Shown here piece by piece: positions 5,741 through 8,552 of a stretch of DNA of 8,552 bases. The translations under genes were made by a program, and so were the position numbers. The DNA comes from an uncultured Acidimicrobiales bacterium (lineage in GTDB: Bacteria; Actinomycetota; Acidimicrobiia; Acidimicrobiales; Iamiaceae), in NCBI GenBank assembly GCA_937926025.1, contig CALANQ010000022.1, positions 1 through 8,552 of the forward strand. The letters run 5' to 3'. How positions within the stretch are numbered: the stretch's first letter is position 1; each line of letters starts with the position of its first letter. The notes beneath the pieces are model-generated. The model was not told where the DNA came from. It saw nothing but the letters and a program-made list of their open reading frames with translations, and ran no database searches.

Positions 5741-6550
5741 ATGCCCGAGGGTCACACCATCCACCGGCTGGCGAAGGACCTCCGGGCCGACCTCGCCGGA
5801 GCCACGCTGCACGTCAGCTCCGCCCAGGCCCGGGCGGAGGACACCGCCGCCCTCCTCGACGACCACCTCCTCCGGCGCACCGAGGCGTGGGGCAAGCACC
5901 TCTTCCTCACGTTCGAGTCCCGCCAGGTCCTGCACGTGCACCTCGGCCTCATCGGAAAGTGGTTCCGGCGCACCGCCGACGCCGACGGCGCCCTTCCCGA
6001 CCCCACCGGCACCACCCGCCTGCGGCTCGCCCGCCCGGACCGGGACGTGGCATGGGACCTGATCGGGCCGATGCTCGCCGCCGCCATCACCCCCGCCGAC
6101 AAGCGGGCGGTCATGGCCGGCCTGGGACCCGACCCGCTGCGCCGCGACGCCGACCCCGAGGCCACCTGGGCCAAGCTCCAGCGCAGCGACAAGCCCGTCG
6201 GGCTGCTGCTGATGGAACAGGACGTCATCGCCGGCATCGGCAACGTGTACCGGTCCGAGATCCTCAACATCATCGGCGTCGACCCGCGCCGCCCGGGTCG
6301 GGCGGTCCAGCGCGAGGAGTTCGACGCGCTGTGGGACGAGACGGTCCGCCAGCTGAAGCTCGGCGTCCGGCGCAACCGCATCGTCACCATGCGGGCCGAC
6401 GAGCTGCCCCGCCCGTTGTCCAAGCTCCAGCGCGGCGAGGGCCGCTACGTGTACAAGCAGGAGCACTGCGGCCGCTGCGGCACGGAGCTCGACATCTACC
6501 CCCTGGCCGGCCGCACCACCTGGTCCTGCCCCACCTGCCAGCCCCGGTGA
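5741..6550 (+). CDS. nei: Nei1-like DNA glycosylase/AP lyase (Fpg/Nei family)
   Basis: A 269-residue base-excision repair enzyme that would remove oxidised bases, mainly pyrimidines, and cut the strand at the abasic site. The N-terminus MPEGHTIHRLA places the catalytic proline at position 2, with E3 beside it, and matches my recollection of mycobacterial Nei1 (Rv2464c). K52 in WGKH is the conserved DNA-binding lysine. The helix-two-turn-helix spans about 150-180 (LMEQDVIAGIGNVYRSEIL, N168). A C-terminal zinc finger uses C243, C246, C263 and C266, with R258 on its beta-hairpin. All key residues are present and the length is normal. The start is fixed because the proline must follow the initiator Met; there is no Shine-Dalgarno site, and no good TANNNT site either. 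In M. tuberculosis nei also lies close to clpP1/clpP2, so the neighbourhood may be an old actinobacterial one. Confidence 0.92.
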   Translation: MPEGHTIHRLAKDLRADLAGATLHVSSAQARAEDTAALLDDHLLRRTEAWGKHLFLTFESRQVLHVHLGLIGKWFRRTADADGALPDPTGTTRLRLARPDRDVAWDLIGPMLAAAITPADKRAVMAGLGPDPLRRDADPEATWAKLQRSDKPVGLLLMEQDVIAGIGNVYRSEILNIIGVDPRRPGRAVQREEFDALWDETVRQLKLGVRRNRIVTMRADELPRPLSKLQRGEGRYVYKQEHCGRCGTELDIYPLAGRTTWSCPTCQPR

Positions 6551-6564
6551 GCTGGTCGGCGGCG

Positions 6565-6577
6565 TAGGGTCCGGCGG
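6565..6577 (+). promoter_or_regulatory. -10 element and leaderless start of the PLP-enzyme gene
   Basis: TAGGGT (6565-6570) is followed by 7 bases and ATG 6578. It lies in the 27-base gap after the glycosylase stop, suggesting the PLP-enzyme gene has its own promoter in addition to any read-through. The -35 region is not recognisable. Confidence 0.45.
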
Positions 6578-7585
6578 ATGCGGATCGAGGAACTGCCCAC
6601 GCCGGCGCTGGTGGTGGACCTCGATGCGCTCGACGCCAACATCGCCCGGATGGGGGCGGCGTGGCCGGGCACCAAGCTGCGGCCGCACGCCAAGGCGTTC
6701 AAGTCCACGGCGCTGGCGCAGCGGCTCGCCGGCGCGGGGCACACCGCGTTCTGCGCGGCCACCGTGCGGGAGCTGGCCGGTCTGGCGGCCGCCGGCCTCG
6801 GCACCGATCTCCTGCTGGCGAACGAGTGCGTCGATCGGGGACGACTGAAGGCGCTGGTCGACCACGTGCCCGACGCCCGGGTCACCGTCGCCGTCGACTC
6901 CCCCGAGACCATCGAGGCCGCCGCAGCCGCCGGGGTGCGGGAGGTGCTGGTCGATGTCGACGTCGGCATGCCCCGCTGCGGCTGCCGGCCCGACGATGCC
7001 GGGCGACTGGCCGATCTCGCCCGATCGGCAGGCCTCGGGGTGCGCGGCGTCATGGGGTATGAGGGGCACCTGATGACCGAGGACGTCGACCAGGCGGGGA
7101 AGGTCGAGGAGGCGATGGCCGTCCTGCTCGATGCCCACGATGCCGTCGGCGGCGACGTCGTGTCCGGCGGCGGGACGGGGACGTGGAAGAAGAACCACTG
7201 GGTCACCGAGCTGCAGGCGGGCAGCTTCACGCTGATGGACACGCACTACGAGGCAGCGGGCGTCGGGTTCGCCAAGGCCCTCTCACTGCTCCTGACTGTG
7301 GTGTCGGTGAACGGCACGGGCGGCTGGGCGGCCGCCGACGGCGGGCTGAAGGCGCTGGGCATGGACCACGGCAACTCGACGATCGACGGCGCCACGGTCT
7401 GGTACCACGCCGACGAGCACACCGTGTTCTCCATGGACGACGGCGCCGCCCTCCCCCGCGTCGGCGATCGGGTCGGGGTCTGGCCCGCCCACGTAGACCC
7501 CACCGTCTCCCAGCACGAGCAGCTCTGGGTCCACCAGGCCGGCGAGGTCGTCGACTGCTGGCCCATCGACCTCCGAGGCTGGTAA
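6578..7585 (+). CDS. Fold-III PLP enzyme, D-threonine aldolase / D-serine dehydratase-like
   Basis: A 335-residue enzyme with an alanine-racemase-type N-terminal barrel and a C-terminal D-serine-dehydratase-like domain. TPALVVDLDALDANIARM is the family opening. K39 in RPHAK is the lysine that would bind PLP. SGGGTGTW (196-203) holds the cofactor phosphate, and QAGSFTLMD (213-221) is a conserved family segment. In the C-terminal domain, H305 and D307 (PAHVDPT) take the metal-binding place. As I recall, H-x-D is typical of D-threonine aldolases (divalent metal), whereas D-serine dehydratases have H-x-C (zinc). It would therefore cleave a D-beta-hydroxy amino acid to glycine and an aldehyde, but the true substrate is uncertain. 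ATG 6578 is supported by TAGGGT 7 bases upstream. It converges on rdgB through a 23-bp hairpin. Confidence 0.85.
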   Translation: MRIEELPTPALVVDLDALDANIARMGAAWPGTKLRPHAKAFKSTALAQRLAGAGHTAFCAATVRELAGLAAAGLGTDLLLANECVDRGRLKALVDHVPDARVTVAVDSPETIEAAAAAGVREVLVDVDVGMPRCGCRPDDAGRLADLARSAGLGVRGVMGYEGHLMTEDVDQAGKVEEAMAVLLDAHDAVGGDVVSGGGTGTWKKNHWVTELQAGSFTLMDTHYEAAGVGFAKALSLLLTVVSVNGTGGWAAADGGLKALGMDHGNSTIDGATVWYHADEHTVFSMDDGAALPRVGDRVGVWPAHVDPTVSQHEQLWVHQAGEVVDCWPIDLRGW

Positions 7586-7611
7586 CCCGCCCACCCACCC
7601 CGTCCCCACCC

Positions 7612-7664
7612 CCGAAGTTGGTGTGAGGATTGGGGTCCTGGCCCAATCTTCACACCAACTTCGG
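7612..7664. repeat. Near-perfect 23-bp inverted repeat, terminator or REP-like palindrome
   Basis: Bases 7612-7634 and 7642-7664 are reverse complements at 22 of 23 positions; the exception (7627 G against 7649 T) is a wobble pair in plus-strand RNA. The loop is GTCCTGG. The arms are about 57% GC, well below their surroundings, and run straight through with no T-tract. It lies between the convergent PLP-enzyme gene (stop at 7585) and rdgB (stop at 7684), where a bidirectional terminator is expected. Its length and composition also suit a dispersed palindromic element. The bases on either side (7586-7611, 7665-7683) show nothing further. Confidence 0.75.
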
Positions 7665-7683
7665 TTGGGACCGGCCGGGTCGG

Positions 7684-8277
7684 TCAGGCCTCGAGCTGGG
7701 CGAGGAGGGAGCGGAGGGCCCGGCCGCGGTGGCTGATGGCGTGCTTCTCGTCCTGGGTCATCTCGCCGAAGGTGCGGCCGTCGCCCTCGTCGGGGATGAA
7801 GACGGGGTCGTACCCGAAGCCGCCGGGACCGCGAGGCGCGTCGGCGATGCGGCCCTCGACGTGGCCGGCGGCCACCTGCTCCCGGCCGTCGGGGTACCGC
7901 AGGATGACGACGGCCCGGAACCGGGCGGTCCGGTCGGCGGGGTCGGGGCGATCGGCGAGGGCGGCCAGCAGCTTGTCGACGTTGTCCTGATCCGTTGCGT
8001 CCTCGCCGGCGTAGCGGGCGGACCACACGCCGGGCGCGCCGCCGAGGGCATCGACCTCGAGGCCGGAGTCGTCGGCCACCGCCGCCAGCCCGGTCGCCTC
8101 GCTCAGGGCCACGGCCTTCAGCCGGGCGTTGCCCTCGAACGTGTCCTCGTCCTCGATGACCTCGGGCACGTCCTCGGGCCGGGGCACCAGCTCCAGGTGG
8201 TCGGCCAGGATCTCCGCGATCTCGGCCGCCTTCTTCGGGTTGGCCGAGGCGAGGACGATCGGGGTGCGCTCCCCCAT
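7684..8277 (-). CDS. rdgB: dITP/XTP pyrophosphatase (Ham1/RdgB family)
   Basis: A 197-residue housecleaning enzyme that hydrolyses dITP, ITP and XTP to monophosphates so that deaminated purines are not built into DNA or RNA. The signature segments are in order: SANPKK (11-16) at the nucleotide-binding N-terminus, TFEGNARLKA (46-55), ADDSGLEVDALGGAPGVWSA with catalytic D70, GFGYDPVF (153-160) and SHRGRA (182-187) for base recognition. The length is normal. Translation may start at ATG 8277 or at GTG 8280 directly before it; I prefer ATG, but neither has more than a weak GGCGG upstream. The gap to the rph stop is 13 bases, so the two genes are surely cotranscribed. The rph-rdgB order is common in bacteria. 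Confidence 0.95.
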   Translation of the reverse strand: MGERTPIVLASANPKKAAEIAEILADHLELVPRPEDVPEVIEDEDTFEGNARLKAVALSEATGLAAVADDSGLEVDALGGAPGVWSARYAGEDATDQDNVDKLLAALADRPDPADRTARFRAVVILRYPDGREQVAAGHVEGRIADAPRGPGGFGYDPVFIPDEGDGRTFGEMTQDEKHAISHRGRALRSLLAQLEA

Positions 8278-8290
8278 CACGGACCGCCGG

Positions 8291-8552
8291 TCAGCGCGGG
8301 GCCGGCGGCGTGGCCAGCACCGAGCGCTGCAGCTCCACGATCTGGGCGATGCCGCCCTCGGCCAGGTCGAGCAGGGCGTCGAGCTCGCCCCGCAGGAACG
8401 GCTTGCCCTCGGCGGTGCCCTGGACCTCGACGTAGCCGCCGGAGCCGGTCATCACCACGTTCATGTCGGTCTCGGCGGTGGAGTCCTCGACGTAGGGCAG
8501 GTCCAGCATCGGGACACCGCCGATGACGCCGACGGAGATGGCGGCGCACTCC
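8291..8552 (-). CDS. rph: Ribonuclease PH, C-terminal part only
   Basis: The last 86 or so residues of a phosphorolytic 3'-to-5' exoribonuclease that trims tRNA 3' ends; the N-terminal two thirds lie beyond the right edge. The visible part starts at ECAAISVGVIGG and contains DLPYVEDSTAETDMNVVMT, the diagnostic RNase PH segment, then VEVQGTAEGKPF and a C-terminal helix (LLDLAEGGIAQIVELQ) that closely resembles the E. coli enzyme. The frame is open to the window edge. The stop at 8291-8293 lies 13 bases before the rdgB ATG, so rph is the upstream gene of that pair. Confidence 0.95.
   Translation of the reverse strand, partial: ECAAISVGVIGGVPMLDLPYVEDSTAETDMNVVMTGSGGYVEVQGTAEGKPFLRGELDALLDLAEGGIAQIVELQRSVLATPPAPR

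Noticed and set aside
5510..7246. The 5' part of a 779-codon minus-strand open frame ending in clpP
   Set aside because: The segment upstream of ATG 5509 crosses the tRNA and is antisense to the glycosylase and PLP-enzyme genes. It has no family resemblance and is GC-rich read-through.
7630..8526. A 298-codon plus-strand open frame
   Set aside because: It starts inside the palindrome and is wholly antisense to rdgB and rph, both of which have clear family motifs.
1..8552. Defence system, prophage, insertion sequence, CRISPR array or biosynthetic cluster
   Set aside because: I saw no transposase, integrase, phage, nuclease-toxin or repeat-spacer features; every sizeable stretch is explained by ordinary genes.

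Overview
The window is about 8.5 kb of very GC-rich (roughly 70%) actinobacterial chromosome. The ECF sigma/RskA pair, a clpP and Nei1-type glycosylase neighbourhood and the frequent GTG starts all point that way. A deep-branching class such as Acidimicrobiia is possible, but that is inference. The content is mostly housekeeping, with no phage, transposon, CRISPR or defence island.

Layout, left to right. (1) A zinc-dependent alcohol dehydrogenase on the minus strand runs off the left edge. (2) A minus-strand operon is read as RNA m5U methyltransferase, then ECF sigma factor, then RskA-type anti-sigma factor. Its three genes are joined by two 4-base GTGA stop/start overlaps, and a strong hairpin follows it. 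(3) Diverging from that operon are rpe (ribulose-phosphate 3-epimerase) and a small lipoprotein gene on the plus strand. They converge through a stop-overlapping hairpin on clpP (minus). (4) Diverging from clpP are a tRNA-Leu(UAG) with an unusual short variable loop, a hairpin, a Nei1-like DNA glycosylase and a fold-III PLP enzyme of the D-threonine aldolase type, all on the plus strand. (5) After a 23-bp hairpin come rdgB (dITP/XTP pyrophosphatase) and the C-terminal part of rph (RNase PH), both minus; rph runs off the right edge.

Functional links. The sigma and anti-sigma proteins form one regulatory switch, translationally coupled to an RNA-modifying enzyme. Nei1 and RdgB both deal with damaged bases, one in DNA and one in the nucleotide pool. 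rph and rdgB are a common bacterial pair. The remaining neighbours are metabolically unrelated.

The most interesting signals are non-coding. First, a recurrent TANNNT hexamer lies 6 to 8 bases before five start codons, as expected for leaderless mRNAs; it also settles two uncertain starts. Second, the tRNA-Leu(UAG) has a class I architecture. Third, an AT-richer 23-bp palindrome lies between convergent genes. I found no clear new multi-gene system.
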